From Bartonella tribocorum (GTDB lineage Bacteria; Pseudomonadota; Alphaproteobacteria; Rhizobiales; Rhizobiaceae): DNA of 64,000 bases. The DNA lies in assembly GCF_002777915.1 (NCBI RefSeq), contig NZ_NJGE01000008.1, positions 1 through 64,000 of the forward strand, given 5' to 3'. Below the pieces are notes generated by a model, which saw only the letters and a program-made list of their open reading frames with translations, made no database searches and was not told the DNA's origin. The position numbers and the translations under genes are program-made. Below, one piece after another: positions 50,892 through 62,117 of the stretch; the stretch's first letter is position 1; each line of letters begins with the position of its first letter.

Positions 50892-51217
50892 TGAACTTAT
50901 TCTTATTTGAATAAGGCAATACAAAATAAAAAACATTCAAAGCGATAATCAATAAAGTACCTTCATCTACCTCCTATATGATATTTTTTAATATCTTTAT
51001 GCTTTTATAAAAAGCTCTGTACGACAAGGCTCTGTTGCATTTAAATATCCTCAATGAGCATAAAATACGCTCTTGAAGACAAGAGTTTCAGATTTTAAAA
51101 ATTGACTATTCCAATCTTTGTCATTTAGTCTACCCTCATAATGAAAAGCTTACGGGGAAGTTTTGCCTAAAAATACAGTGGGCTGATTTTCCCTAAGATA
51201 AATTAAAAGAGGGAAAC
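50892..51217. other. Spacer upstream of acs
   Basis: 326 AT-rich bases. It contains the small hairpin at 50896-50915 and must hold the acs promoter. The ribosome-binding site AGAGGGAAAC lies just before 51218. Confidence 0.5.
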
Positions 51218-53161
51218 ATGACTGAAAAAATTTATCCAATATCAGAAGAGATCAAAAAAAATACTTTGCTCGATGAGGAAACGTATCAAAAATGGTATCG
51301 AGAAAGCATCAATGATCCAGAAAGCTTCTGGGCAAAACACGGTCAATGTATTGAATGGTTTAAACCCTTTACAAAAGTAAAAAACACTTCTTTTAACGAT
51401 GGTGTATCAATTCAATGGTACGAGGATGGGATAACAAATGTTGCCTATAATTGCATTGATCGTCATCTGAAAACCCATGGCGATCAAATTGCGCTCATTT
51501 GGGAAGGGGATAATCCTTATCATGATAAAAAAATAACCTATAACGAACTTTATGAACATGTTTGTCGTTTTGCCAATCTTTTAAAAAGCCACGGTGTCAA
51601 AAAAGGCGATAAAGTAACCATTTATCTTCCTATGATTCCCGAAGCAGCCTATGCTATGCTCGCGTGTGCCCGCATTGGTGCTGTTCATTCGGTTATTTTT
51701 GCAGGCTTTTCTGCTGAAGCCATAGCAGGACGCATTGTTGACTGTGAATCGACCTTCATCATTACTGCTGATCACGGCTTGCGGGGTGGCAAACGAATTA
51801 ACTTAAAAGACAATGTTGACCATGCTATTGAAATAGCCGCCCGCCAAAATGTGCGTGTGGATCAAGTTATGGTTATACGGCGCACTTGCGGACCCATTCA
51901 ATGGATAGAGGGGCGTGATTTTTGGTACCATGAAGAAATCGCTCATGCAAAAACAGATTGTCCAGCAGAACCAATGAATGCTGAAGATCCGCTTTTTATT
52001 CTTTATACTTCAGGCTCAACCGGCAAACCCAAAGGTGTTTTGCATACCACAGGGGGCTATCTTATTTATGCCGCGATAACCCACAAATATGTTTTTGATT
52101 ATCACCCTGGTGAAATTTACTGGTGTACAGCTGATATTGGTTGGATTACGGGACATTCTTACTTGGTTTATGGACCTTTATGCAACGGTGCAACTACTTT
52201 AATGTTCGAAGGCACACCAACTTTTCCTGATAAGGGAAGATTTTGGGAAATTGTCGACAAACACCAAGTCAATACGCTCTATACAGCACCAACCGCTATC
52301 CGCGCCTTAATGGGGGCAGGAAATTCATTTGTTGAACACTCAAAAAGAACATCCTTACGGCTCTTAGGAACGGTAGGCGAACCGATTAATCCAGAAGCAT
52401 GGGAGTGGTTTTATCACACGGTTGGCAATGACCGCTGTCCGATTCTCGATACATGGTGGCAAACAGAAACAGGAGGGCATATGATTACACCTTTGCCCGG
52501 TGCCATACCCCTTAAAGCAGGCTCCGCTACACGTCCCTTTTTTGGTGTTCAACCCCAAATTGTTGACGCTCAAGGCAATGTTTTAGAAGGCGAAGCAGAA
52601 GGCAATCTTTGTATCAGTGATTCATGGCCCGGACAAATGCGCACGCTCTATAAGGATCATGAACGCTTTATTCAGACCTATTTTTCCACCTATAAAGGAA
52701 AATATTTTTCAGGCGATGGCTGTCGACGCGACAGTGATGGCTATTACTGGATTACAGGACGCGTCGATGACATTCTCAATGTTTCTGGACACAGACTAGG
52801 AACCGCTGAAATTGAATCAGCCCTTGTTTCACACCCTGCTGTTTCTGAAGCCGCTGTTGTTGGTTACCCTCATCCTATTAAAGGGCAAGGAATCTACAGT
52901 TTTGTTACCCTCATGGAAGAAACAGCGCCAAGTGAAGAATTGCAAAAAGACCTTATTCAGCATGTCAGAAAAGAAATAGGCTCCATTGCCATATTGGATA
53001 AAATTCAGTTTGCTCCACAACTTCCCAAAACGCGATCAGGAAAAATTATGAGACGTATTTTACGCAAAATTGCTGAAAATGATTTCGACAATTTAGGAGA
53101 TACTTCAACCCTTGCCGAGCCACAAGTTGTTGAAGATCTAATTGCCAACCGACAAGATTAA
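51218..53161 (+). CDS. acs: Acetyl-CoA synthetase
   Basis: AMP-forming enzyme that activates acetate to acetyl-CoA, 647 residues. The ACAS N-terminal part ([16 protein letters not shown]) is followed by the AMP-binding P-loop [34 protein letters not shown], and near the C-terminus [11 protein letters not shown], whose lysine is the site acetylated by Pat in known Acs. It is a single-gene unit. Confidence 0.95.
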   Translation: MTEKIYPISEEIKKNTLLDEETYQKWYRESINDPESFWAKHGQCIEWFKPFTKVKNTSFNDGVSIQWYEDGITNVAYNCIDRHLKTHGDQIALIWEGDNPYHDKKITYNELYEHVCRFANLLKSHGVKKGDKVTIYLPMIPEAAYAMLACARIGAVHSVIFAGFSAEAIAGRIVDCESTFIITADHGLRGGKRINLKDNVDHAIEIAARQNVRVDQVMVIRRTCGPIQWIEGRDFWYHEEIAHAKTDCPAEPMNAEDPLFILYTSGSTGKPKGVLHTTGGYLIYAAITHKYVFDYHPGEIYWCTADIGWITGHSYLVYGPLCNGATTLMFEGTPTFPDKGRFWEIVDKHQVNTLYTAPTAIRALMGAGNSFVEHSKRTSLRLLGTVGEPINPEAWEWFYHTVGNDRCPILDTWWQTETGGHMITPLPGAIPLKAGSATRPFFGVQPQIVDAQGNVLEGEAEGNLCISDSWPGQMRTLYKDHERFIQTYFSTYKGKYFSGDGCRRDSDGYYWITGRVDDILNVSGHRLGTAEIESALVSHPAVSEAAVVGYPHPIKGQGIYSFVTLMEETAPSEELQKDLIQHVRKEIGSIAILDKIQFAPQLPKTRSGKIMRRILRKIAENDFDNLGDTSTLAEPQVVEDLIANRQD

Positions 53162-53813
53162 AAAAACATGGTTTAACGGACAATACCACCGGTAGGCTTT
53201 AGCCTTTTGCTAAAATAATCATCGCAGCATTCTTGCTAAAGCCGCCGGTAAAAATCCAAGCCAGAACCACTATTCTGTTTGCAGCCCAAAATATTACCAA
53301 GCATAATCCTTCATAAGAGATCATTGACACTTTTGGTGTTTTTATCCACACACGCATTTCAAGCCACAAACGAATGCTCTAAAAGGCTTGCAATAGGTGA
53401 TCAATTTTACTGTCGGTAAAACTTCTTTATCAATCTATTTTAGAAAGAGAAAAAATAAGTTTTTCCATAACCCATACAAAAACAAACAAAGATTAAAATG
53501 ATAAAAGATGCGCTTTAATGCATATTCAAAACGAAAAATGTACAAGCTTCATCAACCATAAAACGAGTAAGATCAAGATTAAGTCGAAAAACAGGGATAG
53601 CAGTTCTTATGTTTCTGCTAGAAACACCTTGGAATTCCTGCTAAAATCATGAATAAAGATAAAATAAAGAAATATAAGGGATATTTTACAAACAATATTT
53701 CTCAAGCACAAATGGAGAAATATTGCGTGCTGTAAAGTATGAATAAGATCTAAAACAATAGGAGCAAAAGTCCTGAGAGTAATACACTATAAAAACAGAA
53801 GTGGTAACAAAAA
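53162..53813. other. Spacer between acs and ftsE, with an integrase-start relic
   Basis: About 650 bases without a gene. On the minus strand from 53324, GATCTCTTATGAAGG and then AATAGTGGTTCTGGCTTG resemble the integrase relics, and GTGTGGATAAAAACACC upstream matches the 11-kb relic leader. A degenerate AT-rich motif is at 53422-53442. Confidence 0.45.
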
Positions 53814-54473
53814 GTGATTCATTTTGAAAATGTCGGCCTGCGTTATGGAATGGGCCCTGAGGTCCTTCGTGATGTTAGCTTTCATATTCCTGCTGGCTCA
53901 TTTCAATTTCTTACGGGTGCCTCTGGGGCGGGCAAAACATCATTGATGCGGCTGATGTTTTTAGCACTCAAACCCACCCGTGGTCATATTGATTTATTTG
54001 GAACAGATACAGCTTTGCTGAAAAGACAAGAGCTTCCTGCGCTACGACAACGCATCGGTGTGGTTTTTCAAGATTTTCGTCTTCTTGACCACATGACCAC
54101 TTATGAAAATGTTTCCTTACCTTTACGCATTAAGGGGCAAGAAGAAGCAACCTATCGCAGTGAAGTAGAAGATCTTCTCTGTTGGGTAGGTCTTGGCGAT
54201 CATATTCATGTTTTACCACCGGTTCTTTCCGGTGGGGAAAAACAAAGAGTCGCCATTGCACGCGCGCTTATTGATCAACCCGAAATTCTGCTTGCCGATG
54301 AACCAACCGGAAATGTTGATCCGCCCTTGGCAAAACGCCTGCTGCGTTTGTTTATTGAATTAAACCGTTTTGGAACGGCTGTTATCATTGCCACCCATGA
54401 TATCGCCTTAATGGAACAAGTTGCAGCACGGCGTATGCTTCTCCATAATGGACGGATGACAATTCATGAATAA
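53814..54473 (+). CDS. ftsE: Cell division ATP-binding protein FtsE
   Basis: ATPase of the FtsEX complex, which activates septal peptidoglycan hydrolases. The 219 residues have Walker A GASGAGKTS, VFQDFRLLDHMTTYENV, signature LSGGEKQRVAIARAL and Walker B ILLADEPTGNVD. The start is GTG 53814. It overlaps ftsX by eight bases. Confidence 0.93.
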   Translation: MIHFENVGLRYGMGPEVLRDVSFHIPAGSFQFLTGASGAGKTSLMRLMFLALKPTRGHIDLFGTDTALLKRQELPALRQRIGVVFQDFRLLDHMTTYENVSLPLRIKGQEEATYRSEVEDLLCWVGLGDHIHVLPPVLSGGEKQRVAIARALIDQPEILLADEPTGNVDPPLAKRLLRLFIELNRFGTAVIIATHDIALMEQVAARRMLLHNGRMTIHE

Positions 54474-55419
54474 ATTTTTCCCCATTTTTACCAGCAATAA
54501 AAAAAACACAACGGCGATTATTCCTAGTAGCAACATTTCTGGACAAGCCTTGGTTGCCGTCATTGCTATTATGACATTTCTCTCAAGCCTCACCTTAATC
54601 GGTGTTGATTTAGTCCAACGTTCTGCCAAAAATTGGAGCAATCAAATTAGCTATGAAGCAACAATACAAATACGCCCCGTTGACAATGTTGATATCAACA
54701 AAGCACTTCATGATGCAGTAATCTTGGTTAAAACCTTTTCTGGTGTCCAAGATGCGCAAATTGTTGACCAAACAGCCACGGAAAAGTTGCTGGAACCATG
54801 GCTTGGAACAGGTTTTAATTTGAACGAATTGCCCCTTCCCCGTCTTATCATTGTCACCTTGAAGGAAAATGAAACAATCAATTTTGCCGCCATCAATCAT
54901 GCCATTAAAACGCAAATTCCAGGAGGTCAATTTGATGATCATCGTATTTGGGTCCACCGTTTTACGACCATGGCATACACTTCTGTTTTCATTGGTTTTT
55001 CAATTTTAGCATTGGTTCTAGGTTCTCTAATCCTCACCATTATTTTTGCCACCCGCAATGCATTGGCAGAAAATGCCCATATTATTAATGTGTTATATTT
55101 TCTTGGCACTGAAACCCTTTTCATTGCGCGTCAATTTGATTGGCATTTTTTTAAAACAGCACTGCGCGGTGCTTTATATGGTGGTCTCACAAGCATATTT
55201 CTGTTTTCAGCCTTTTGTTTCTGGACAAATTATAACCTAGGAAGAGCAGAAGCCAGCCAAGTAACGGCTTTATTAGGACATATTTCAATAAGTTCCATTC
55301 CTTATGGAAAGATCAGTCTTCTTATTATTTTTGTTTCTTTTCTAACCACCCTTACAAACCGCATGACTATTTTAGCGCAACTGAAAAAAATCGATCAATG
55401 TGAAAATGGTTTATTTTAA
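54466..55419 (+). CDS. ftsX: Cell division protein FtsX
   Basis: Membrane partner of FtsE, 317 residues. There is a first membrane helix (ALVAVIAIMTFLSSLTLIGV), a large periplasmic domain of about 110 residues, and three more helices towards the C-terminus, as in FtsX. It overlaps ftsE at its start. Confidence 0.9.
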   Translation: MNKFFPIFTSNKKNTTAIIPSSNISGQALVAVIAIMTFLSSLTLIGVDLVQRSAKNWSNQISYEATIQIRPVDNVDINKALHDAVILVKTFSGVQDAQIVDQTATEKLLEPWLGTGFNLNELPLPRLIIVTLKENETINFAAINHAIKTQIPGGQFDDHRIWVHRFTTMAYTSVFIGFSILALVLGSLILTIIFATRNALAENAHIINVLYFLGTETLFIARQFDWHFFKTALRGALYGGLTSIFLFSAFCFWTNYNLGRAEASQVTALLGHISISSIPYGKISLLIIFVSFLTTLTNRMTILAQLKKIDQCENGLF

Positions 55420-55423
55420 TTTT

Positions 55424-56089
55424 ATGACTCACAACAGCCCCAACTCATTGACACAAAACAATTTAAACCGTCCTGTTTCAAAACAACCCTACCATAATTG
55501 GTCTGCCCGCGGCTTATTTCGCTATTTTCCCTTCACAACACTGACTCTTGCAGTCATTGTTTTCATTTTTTGGGGTGGTTTTATTATTTTTTCTGAAAAA
55601 ACCGAACAGCTTGTCCCCCCAACGCCTCTCCCTAAAGCCGATGCCATAATCGTACTTACCGGTGGAGAACACCGAATAGAGATAGGGCTTCATCTCTTAC
55701 AAAAGGGGCTTGGTTCACGACTCCTCATCAGTGGCGTAAATACTTCAACCAATCTAAAAGCTTTTATGCATAACATGCATATTAGTCCACAGCTTATCTC
55801 TTGTTGTATTGACATTGGGCATCAAGCGATTAACACCAGAGGAAACGCTGAAGAAAGCGCCGCTTGGATCAAAAAGCACCACTATAAAACCCTTTATATC
55901 GTCACCCATGATTACCACATATGGCGCTCGATGCGTGAACTTAAATATCTTATGCCTGATATCCATTTTATTGCTTATCCTGTGAAAAAGAGCAAAGCTG
56001 AAAGCACAATACAACAGATCAAGCAAGCCCGCATTCTTATATTCCAATACATTAAAACACTGCAAGTCTATATCAGAACCGCCTTCTGA
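55424..56089 (+). CDS. DUF218 (YdcF/ElyC-like) membrane protein
   Basis: About 221 residues: one membrane helix (FPFTTLTLAVIVFIFWGGFI), then a DUF218 domain with ADAIIVLTGGEHRIEIG, SRLLISGVN, NTRGNAEESA and YIVTHDYHIWRS. Family members such as ElyC affect envelope polysaccharide metabolism. The frame extends upstream into ftsX (GTG 55400, ATG 55406). It follows ftsX by four bases and is probably in the same operon. The plsC gene that often follows in rhizobia is missing. Confidence 0.83.
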   Translation: MTHNSPNSLTQNNLNRPVSKQPYHNWSARGLFRYFPFTTLTLAVIVFIFWGGFIIFSEKTEQLVPPTPLPKADAIIVLTGGEHRIEIGLHLLQKGLGSRLLISGVNTSTNLKAFMHNMHISPQLISCCIDIGHQAINTRGNAEESAAWIKKHHYKTLYIVTHDYHIWRSMRELKYLMPDIHFIAYPVKKSKAESTIQQIKQARILIFQYIKTLQVYIRTAF

Positions 56090-56379
56090 CCTTTTCCCCC
56101 TGATCTTTATCCCCCCTAGCCTTTCCCCTTATGACTTTAAACCTTGCCACCTTCTAACTGCGTCATCCCCTTCTCTCCATATCTTTCCACACGAATTACC
56201 ACCATAAAAGCCCGCAGAACTTCCCCTCATGTCAAGCAAAACGCCCCGATACACGTGTCACTGTCTTGCACATTCACCCAAAAATATCTCTTATATCCCA
56301 AACTTGATCTCACAGCAGGGATCTATCAATGACATCCCTATGTGGTAGAAAGCTCTCGTAAATAAAGCTCAGATAGCTA

Positions 56380-56527
56380 TAAGATCTCCAGACATGTTAT
56401 AGAGATCTCCTTATACCACCATCTTTACACTTCCATAAAAAATGCAGAACAGCTCATCCTAAATTTTACCATCCCCCAACATGACGATAGCTCTTAAAAA
56501 CCACTTTGGGTGATGAGCAAGGAGCAT
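56380..56527 (-). pseudogene. Decayed integrase 5' part
   Basis: Minus strand: AATACTGTTAAAGGCGTAAC leads into ATGCTCCTTGCTCATC at 56527, then TTTTTTATGGAAGTG followed by TAAAGATGGTGGT, which matches the YKRKDGG codons of the 12.4-kb relic. The AT-rich motif lies about 120 bases upstream (56643-56672). Confidence 0.55.
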
Positions 56528-57085
56528 GCGTTACGCCTTTAACAGTATTCACAGACCAACCTCATATGGCATGCAAGGCAGTCATTAAGCCTAAAAATGA
56601 GAAAATTTATGATCCTTAGATTTCTCATTCAAGAGAGAGAACGTTAAATAATCATTATAAATCAATAAATTACTAACAATCTCTTCATTCTATAACGCAT
56701 CTTCATAAGAGCATTTTAGATCACAGATACAATAAGCTCAAAACGCACACCGCCACAAACATCGCACGCTCTTCTTGGCTTTCTCATTTATATGGCTCAC
56801 CCCCATAAAGCTCTACAAACAAGCGCTGCCTTGAATATTTATCACTGTCGCTAAAGCTCATGTGTCATAATTTTAGAGGCCTTATTGCGTAGGGTGTTTT
56901 ATTTCCTACCAACACACTGATTCATAAAGATAAGTGCTCTTCATCTTAAATAAGAGTCTCAGATATTGTAGGCGCTCTCATTTTAAATCTATATCTATTG
57001 AAACAACCAGTATCACTTACTTGCAACGTCACAAAAGCAAATGGAGCGGATGTTTGAATAAAAAAACATAAAGAAAAAACGACAA

Positions 57086-57210
57086 ATGCTTCTTATGAAG
57101 TGTTTCAAATCTACACCATTCTGATACCAAAAAATGCAACATTGGGAGCGGTGTATGATGGTTCCAGTTTTCTCCTGATCAAACGTAAAAATGGTGGTGT
57201 ACTATAAAAC
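57086..57210 (+). pseudogene. Decayed integrase 5' part
   Basis: ATGCTTCTTATGAAGTGTTTC starts it, and after a frame change VYDGSSFLLIKRKNGGV is readable, clearly the DUF4102 start region seen at 12.4 kb. Stops follow. A degenerate AT-rich motif lies about 150 bases upstream. Confidence 0.7.
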
Positions 57211-57371
57211 GTTACTAATCTAATGATATTATGTTCTACTGAACGAATGAGGCGTTTTCTAAGAGAGAATAGCAGTGCTAAATTTTTTTCTGATCATATT
57301 TTGCTTTTCGCTGCAAAAACGCTTATATCCAAGCAGATAGAATTATAAACATGCCTTAGGTTGATGAGCAC

Positions 57372-59354
57372 TTAATCACGCGAGAGCGCAACAACAGGAT
57401 CAAGCCGTGAAGCTTGTCGCGCTGGCGAAAAGCCAAAACATATTCCAATGAGGGTGGAAAAAGTAAGGGATAAAATGATTGAATCAACCGTATAAATCAG
57501 ATGAATTGGCGCCTTAAAGAGCCAAAATAAGCCCCCAATAGAAAATCCGAAGAGAATTCCCAAACCGCCTCCAATTATACAGACTAAAATTGCTTCAATG
57601 AGAAATTGTTGGAGAATATCACTTTGGCGTGCCCCAACAGCCATACGCACCCCAATTTCATTGATCCGCTCAGAAACCGTAACCAACATAATATTCATCA
57701 CCCCAATTCCCCCTACAATCAGTGAAATCGCTGCAATTGAAGACACTAAAAGCGTTAAAATATGCGTGCTCTCCATGATGCGTTCTCGAAAAAATTCGGA
57801 ATTTCGAATGAAAAAATCCTCTCCACCATGGCGCATAATAAGAAAACGTTTCACCATCTTTTCCGCTAAATTTGAATCAATGTGATCAGCAATCTTCACG
57901 GTAATGGCCCGAACTTGTGTTGTGCCAAGAAAACGTGTTTGTAAGGTTGTATAAGGCAAATAAATTTGCAATGTATTTGAGCTCCCTCCATTATTTTGCG
58001 GATCAACCACACCAATAATGCGTGCAGGAACATTGCCTAAATGAACAATTTTCCCTATTGGACTTCCATGACTATGAGGGAAAAGCACCGCAATTGCTTC
58101 CTTTTCGATGACGAGATCAACCGCCCGCTCATGCACACTTTTTTGATCAAATAGCTGCCCTTGAACAGCTCTAAGTCCCTGCGTTTGGAAAAATTGTTCT
58201 CCTACCCCCGAAATCATAGCATTAACTTCAATAGAACCAAAACGAACCGTAGAACTTGCTGAAATCTGAGGTGTTACACCAGCAACATAAGGCAATCGAG
58301 AAAGGGCCTCCGCATCTGCTTCCACCAAACTGGTTATCTTCTCTGCTTGTGGATCAGAAAAACTTTTCCCTGGAAAGATTGTCAAGGTATTGGAGCCCAA
58401 GCTTTTAAAATTTTCTAATATTTTCTCCCGTGTCCCATTTCCCAAAGCGACCATGGCAATAATCGCTCCAATACCGATAATGACCCCAAGCATTGTTAAA
58501 AAAGTTCGCATCCGGTGTGCATTCATCGCCAACAAAGCCATGATAAATGCTTCACGAAAACGTTCAATAAAAGAACGAAAAGACCCCAATGTTTTTTGAT
58601 CTTTCAGATTCCGTTGCTCCTGAAGAGGCTGAACACTCCTTTTTGTTTTTTTACCTTTCGAGAGCTTATCAGCAATAATTTCCCCATCACTGATTTCGAT
58701 AATACGATCTGCTCTTTTCGCCACCTGCATATCATGCGTTACGATAATAATGGTGCGCCCTTCTTGATGAAGCTCATCCAAAATACGCAAGACTTCTTGC
58801 CCACTGTGTTTATCTAAAGCACCAGTTGGCTCATCGGCAAGAATAACCTCCGCATTATTCATCAATGCTCGCGCAATAGACACCCGTTGTTGTTGCCCGC
58901 CTGAAAGCTGATTAGGACGATGATTGACTCTCTCTCCCATACCTAAACGCGTTAAAAGTTCTTCTGCACGTTTTTTTCTCATATTCGGTGCATAGCCTGC
59001 ATAAATAGCTGGAATTTCAACATTGCCAAGTGCGGTTAATTCATTCAACAAGTGATAGCGCTGAAAAATAAATCCAAAATGATTGCGCCGCAAAGCGGAT
59101 AATTCATCAGCAGAAAGAGAAGCTACTTCTTTTCCTGAAATCCAATAACGACCAGAACTTGGCCGATCAAGACAGCCTAGAATATTCATCAATGTGGACT
59201 TTCCAGAACCAGAAGCCCCTACAATTGCCACCATTTCACCACGCTTAATGGTCAAATTGATACCCCTCAAAACAGGAACAAATGTATCACCGGCAGGAAA
59301 TGTACGCACAATATTTTCTAAAACGAAAACAGCCTCTGCTTTTTCTGCTTTCAT
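57372..59354 (-). CDS. macB: MacB macrolide/peptide exporter (ATPase-permease)
   Basis: A 660-residue MacB-type half-transporter. The N-terminal ATPase has [24 protein letters not shown] and [13 protein letters not shown] membrane helix near residue 285 ([18 protein letters not shown]) is followed by a large periplasmic domain of about 230 residues and three C-terminal helices. It starts three bases after macA and is the last gene of the NodT-macA-macB operon. Confidence 0.92.
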   Translation of the reverse strand: MKAEKAEAVFVLENIVRTFPAGDTFVPVLRGINLTIKRGEMVAIVGASGSGKSTLMNILGCLDRPSSGRYWISGKEVASLSADELSALRRNHFGFIFQRYHLLNELTALGNVEIPAIYAGYAPNMRKKRAEELLTRLGMGERVNHRPNQLSGGQQQRVSIARALMNNAEVILADEPTGALDKHSGQEVLRILDELHQEGRTIIIVTHDMQVAKRADRIIEISDGEIIADKLSKGKKTKRSVQPLQEQRNLKDQKTLGSFRSFIERFREAFIMALLAMNAHRMRTFLTMLGVIIGIGAIIAMVALGNGTREKILENFKSLGSNTLTIFPGKSFSDPQAEKITSLVEADAEALSRLPYVAGVTPQISASSTVRFGSIEVNAMISGVGEQFFQTQGLRAVQGQLFDQKSVHERAVDLVIEKEAIAVLFPHSHGSPIGKIVHLGNVPARIIGVVDPQNNGGSSNTLQIYLPYTTLQTRFLGTTQVRAITVKIADHIDSNLAEKMVKRFLIMRHGGEDFFIRNSEFFRERIMESTHILTLLVSSIAAISLIVGGIGVMNIMLVTVSERINEIGVRMAVGARQSDILQQFLIEAILVCIIGGGLGILFGFSIGGLFWLFKAPIHLIYTVDSIILSLTFSTLIGICFGFSPARQASRLDPVVALSRD

Positions 59355-59357
59355 GAT

Positions 59358-60581
59358 TTAATTCTCATCTTCACTGTGTTCATCAGGAATTTCTGGCATC
59401 ACACCATTGTGCGAACCGGTAATCACCACATCCCCCTCATCAAGCCCTGAAGCAATCTCTGCCATTACTTTGTTATTAAGCCCTACGGTCACTTGTTTTG
59501 CCACCACTTTATTGTCCCCTACCAACAGTGAAACCCATGCTTTTCCCTCTTTTGTTTCATCACGCAAAGCATCACTTGGAACCAGCAAAACATTCTGAGC
59601 ACGTCCTAAAATAATATGCACTTGAGCAGTCATATAAGTTCGCAAAAAGTTGTCTTTATTATCAACATGCACAATCCCATTATAATAAATTGCCGACGAT
59701 GAGAGAGAGCTAGAACCTCCCATACCAGGGTTAATACTCACATCAGCACGAATGGATTCAGGAGCTGGTTCAACCCTTTCTAGCGTTCCCTCATAACGAC
59801 GGTGTGAATTACCCAATACGGTAAAATAAAGAGGTTGTCCGGCGCGAACTTTAAGAATATCAGCTTCCGAAATTTGTGCTTTAACTGTCATCTTTGACAA
59901 GTCACCTAAAATAACAATTGTAGGCGCTGACTGAACAGCATTAACATTCTGACCTTCTTCAACAACTGTTGCCAAAACCGTTCCCGCTGAAGGAGCAGTT
60001 ATCCGCGTATAACTGAGATTAACCTCTGCACTCTCCACATCAATCTTGGCTTGTACAATCTGTTGACGAAGTTGAGCAATTTGCGCTTCACGTATTTTCA
60101 CCTGTGTCGCCGCATCATCAAAATTAGCTTTTGAAATTGCACGCGTTTCGATCATTTTTTTCTGCCGCGCTAAATTTTTTTGTGCAAGAGAAAGATAAGC
60201 TTCTTGTTCCACTAAATTCGCATAATAATGCGATAAGGCTGCTTTTTTTCTTTTCAGATCATTTTCTTGATCTGTAGGATCAATTTCTGCCAAGAGATCT
60301 CCCTCTTTGACAACACTGCCCGGAAAAACGCGCATAGAAACCACCCGCCCTGTAGCACGGGCACCAACAGCCACCAACCGATAAGGACGCACAACCCCTG
60401 AAGCCAAAACACTTTCCTCAATATCACCACGCTTCACCACAGCGGTCATATATGTTGGTGTAGATGTTCCAAAAAAAATAGAGCGCAACCACAACACAAA
60501 GATAATAATGAAGAGAGAAAGAAGAAAGAATGAAAGCTTTTTGCGTGTTGTAATGAAATTTTTGATGAAACTTTTTTTCAT
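59358..60581 (-). CDS. macA: MacA periplasmic adaptor
   Basis: Membrane-fusion protein that links MacB to an outer-membrane channel, 407 residues. The N-terminal membrane helix (FFLLSLFIIIFVLWLRSIFF) is followed by the lipoyl half (GVVRPYRLVAVGARATGRV), a coiled-coil hairpin about 110-180, the second lipoyl half (ITAPSAGTVLATVVEEGQNV) and beta-barrel. Its ATG overlaps the stop of the outer-membrane gene (ATGA). Confidence 0.92.
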   Translation of the reverse strand: MKKSFIKNFITTRKKLSFFLLSLFIIIFVLWLRSIFFGTSTPTYMTAVVKRGDIEESVLASGVVRPYRLVAVGARATGRVVSMRVFPGSVVKEGDLLAEIDPTDQENDLKRKKAALSHYYANLVEQEAYLSLAQKNLARQKKMIETRAISKANFDDAATQVKIREAQIAQLRQQIVQAKIDVESAEVNLSYTRITAPSAGTVLATVVEEGQNVNAVQSAPTIVILGDLSKMTVKAQISEADILKVRAGQPLYFTVLGNSHRRYEGTLERVEPAPESIRADVSINPGMGGSSSLSSSAIYYNGIVHVDNKDNFLRTYMTAQVHIILGRAQNVLLVPSDALRDETKEGKAWVSLLVGDNKVVAKQVTVGLNNKVMAEIASGLDEGDVVITGSHNGVMPEIPDEHSEDEN

Positions 60582-62056
60582 TGCCCTACCTTTGCAAGTG
60601 AATGAGAAACACCATCAACGACTTCCGGACGTGACACATCAACGACACCATCCCATCCCCCCCCCAATGCTTTCATCAGAGCAATATATTGGGTAGCTAA
60701 AGCAATTCGGCTATCTTTAAGTGCCATTTGCGCAGAATAATAGGAACGATCAGCATTTAATAATTCAAGAAAACTGGTATTGCCATTTTCAAAAAGACTT
60801 CGTGAAAGTTTTAAAGAATGCAGGAAAGCTTTATTGGCAACAACAAGCTTTTCAAGACGCTGATGTTCCTTTGTTAATCTCACAAGCGCATTTTCAACAT
60901 CTTCTAAAGCCCTCAATACAGCCGCCCGATAATTAATAAAAGCCTGATCACGCTGCGCCCGCGCCATCGCAACAGAGGCAACAATCTGTCCTCCATTAAA
61001 GAAGGGCAAACGAAGACCAGGGCCAAAAGACCAACCAATGGTTGAACTTTTCCATAATTGGTCTATTGCGGTTGCTGATGTTGAAATATTCCCCGTTAAT
61101 GTAAGCGACGGATAACGTTCTGCCTCACGTTGACCAATGCGCGCTGTTGCCTGTGCATATTGGCGCTCTGCTCGCCGTAAATCGGGACGTGACAACAAAA
61201 TATCTGCCGGAATTCCTGCTGGTATTGGCCATTGTGGTTGTGGAATTTGCATTTGTTTGGCATTTTTTTGCAAAAGATCCTTTAATGCCGTAGGCACATG
61301 ACCGGTTAGAACAGAAAGGCGATGCATACTCATAGCCACATTTGCTTCCATCTGAGCGATATCGGCTTCTGTATTAGCCACTTGCGCTTGTGCATTTGAA
61401 ACATCAAGCTCAGAAATATCACCTGCTGTTAATTTAGCCTGCATCAATTCATATGTTTTACGTTGTGTCGCAGCAATCTGCCGCACAATCGACAATTTTT
61501 GTTGCCAACCACGCATTTGAACGTAATTTGTTGCTACCTCCCCTAACAATATGACCATCGTCGCACGCATATCCTCTACGGTTGCTTCAAGACCGTAACG
61601 TGCCGCTTCAACACCTCGCTTATGTCCTCCAAAAAAATCAAGCTCCCAACTTGCATCAAGCCCACTACGATATTGGTTCAAAGTATCAGATTGTTTAGAT
61701 CCGCTACGGATCCCTGAAATTGTATTTGATGCACTTGGCAATAAAGATCCCACCACTTGCCCTAAGCTCGCACGCGCTTCACGAATCCGAGCCTTGGCAA
61801 CCGCAACATCATTATTTCCAGCAACGGCCTCATCCATTAACGTATTTAAAACCGGATCATTTAAACGCCGCCACCACCCTGCAAGGGAAATTGAATGCCC
61901 TGATATCTGCGCAGACTGCTGTCCCCATTGAGCTGGAACAGAAAAAGATGTTTTACGATAATTCGGACCAACCATACATCCAGACAAAAGAAAACAAAGC
62001 AAAATACTAGAAAGTAATCCGCTAGAAGCGCCCCATTTGAGATTTCTGATATGCAT
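60578..62056 (-). CDS. Outer-membrane efflux lipoprotein, NodT/OprM type
   Basis: TolC-like channel, 492 residues, with signal peptide and lipobox LLSGC (Cys27). The two repeats of the family are seen in LDASWELDFFGGHKRGVEAA and LLSRPDLRRAERQYAQATARIG. It is the first gene of the operon with macA and macB, so all three parts of the pump are encoded together. Likely substrates are antibiotics, peptides or envelope lipids; none is indicated by the sequence. Confidence 0.92.
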   Translation of the reverse strand: MHIRNLKWGASSGLLSSILLCFLLSGCMVGPNYRKTSFSVPAQWGQQSAQISGHSISLAGWWRRLNDPVLNTLMDEAVAGNNDVAVAKARIREARASLGQVVGSLLPSASNTISGIRSGSKQSDTLNQYRSGLDASWELDFFGGHKRGVEAARYGLEATVEDMRATMVILLGEVATNYVQMRGWQQKLSIVRQIAATQRKTYELMQAKLTAGDISELDVSNAQAQVANTEADIAQMEANVAMSMHRLSVLTGHVPTALKDLLQKNAKQMQIPQPQWPIPAGIPADILLSRPDLRRAERQYAQATARIGQREAERYPSLTLTGNISTSATAIDQLWKSSTIGWSFGPGLRLPFFNGGQIVASVAMARAQRDQAFINYRAAVLRALEDVENALVRLTKEHQRLEKLVVANKAFLHSLKLSRSLFENGNTSFLELLNADRSYYSAQMALKDSRIALATQYIALMKALGGGWDGVVDVSRPEVVDGVSHSLAKVGQ

Positions 62057-62117
62057 CTAGTCTCCCGCATTCTTTCAGAATCATTATGTAATATTAATAC
62101 TTTATTTACCTTTTATT

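Larger units (their letters stand above)
56090..57371. other. Long decayed spacer with integrase relics
   Basis: About 1.28 kb without an intact gene. It holds two integrase-start relics (56527 minus and 57086 plus, listed separately), AT-rich motifs at 56643-56672 and about 56917-56936, and a further ATGCTCTTATGAAG at about 56710 (minus) that may be a third start. Confidence 0.6.
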
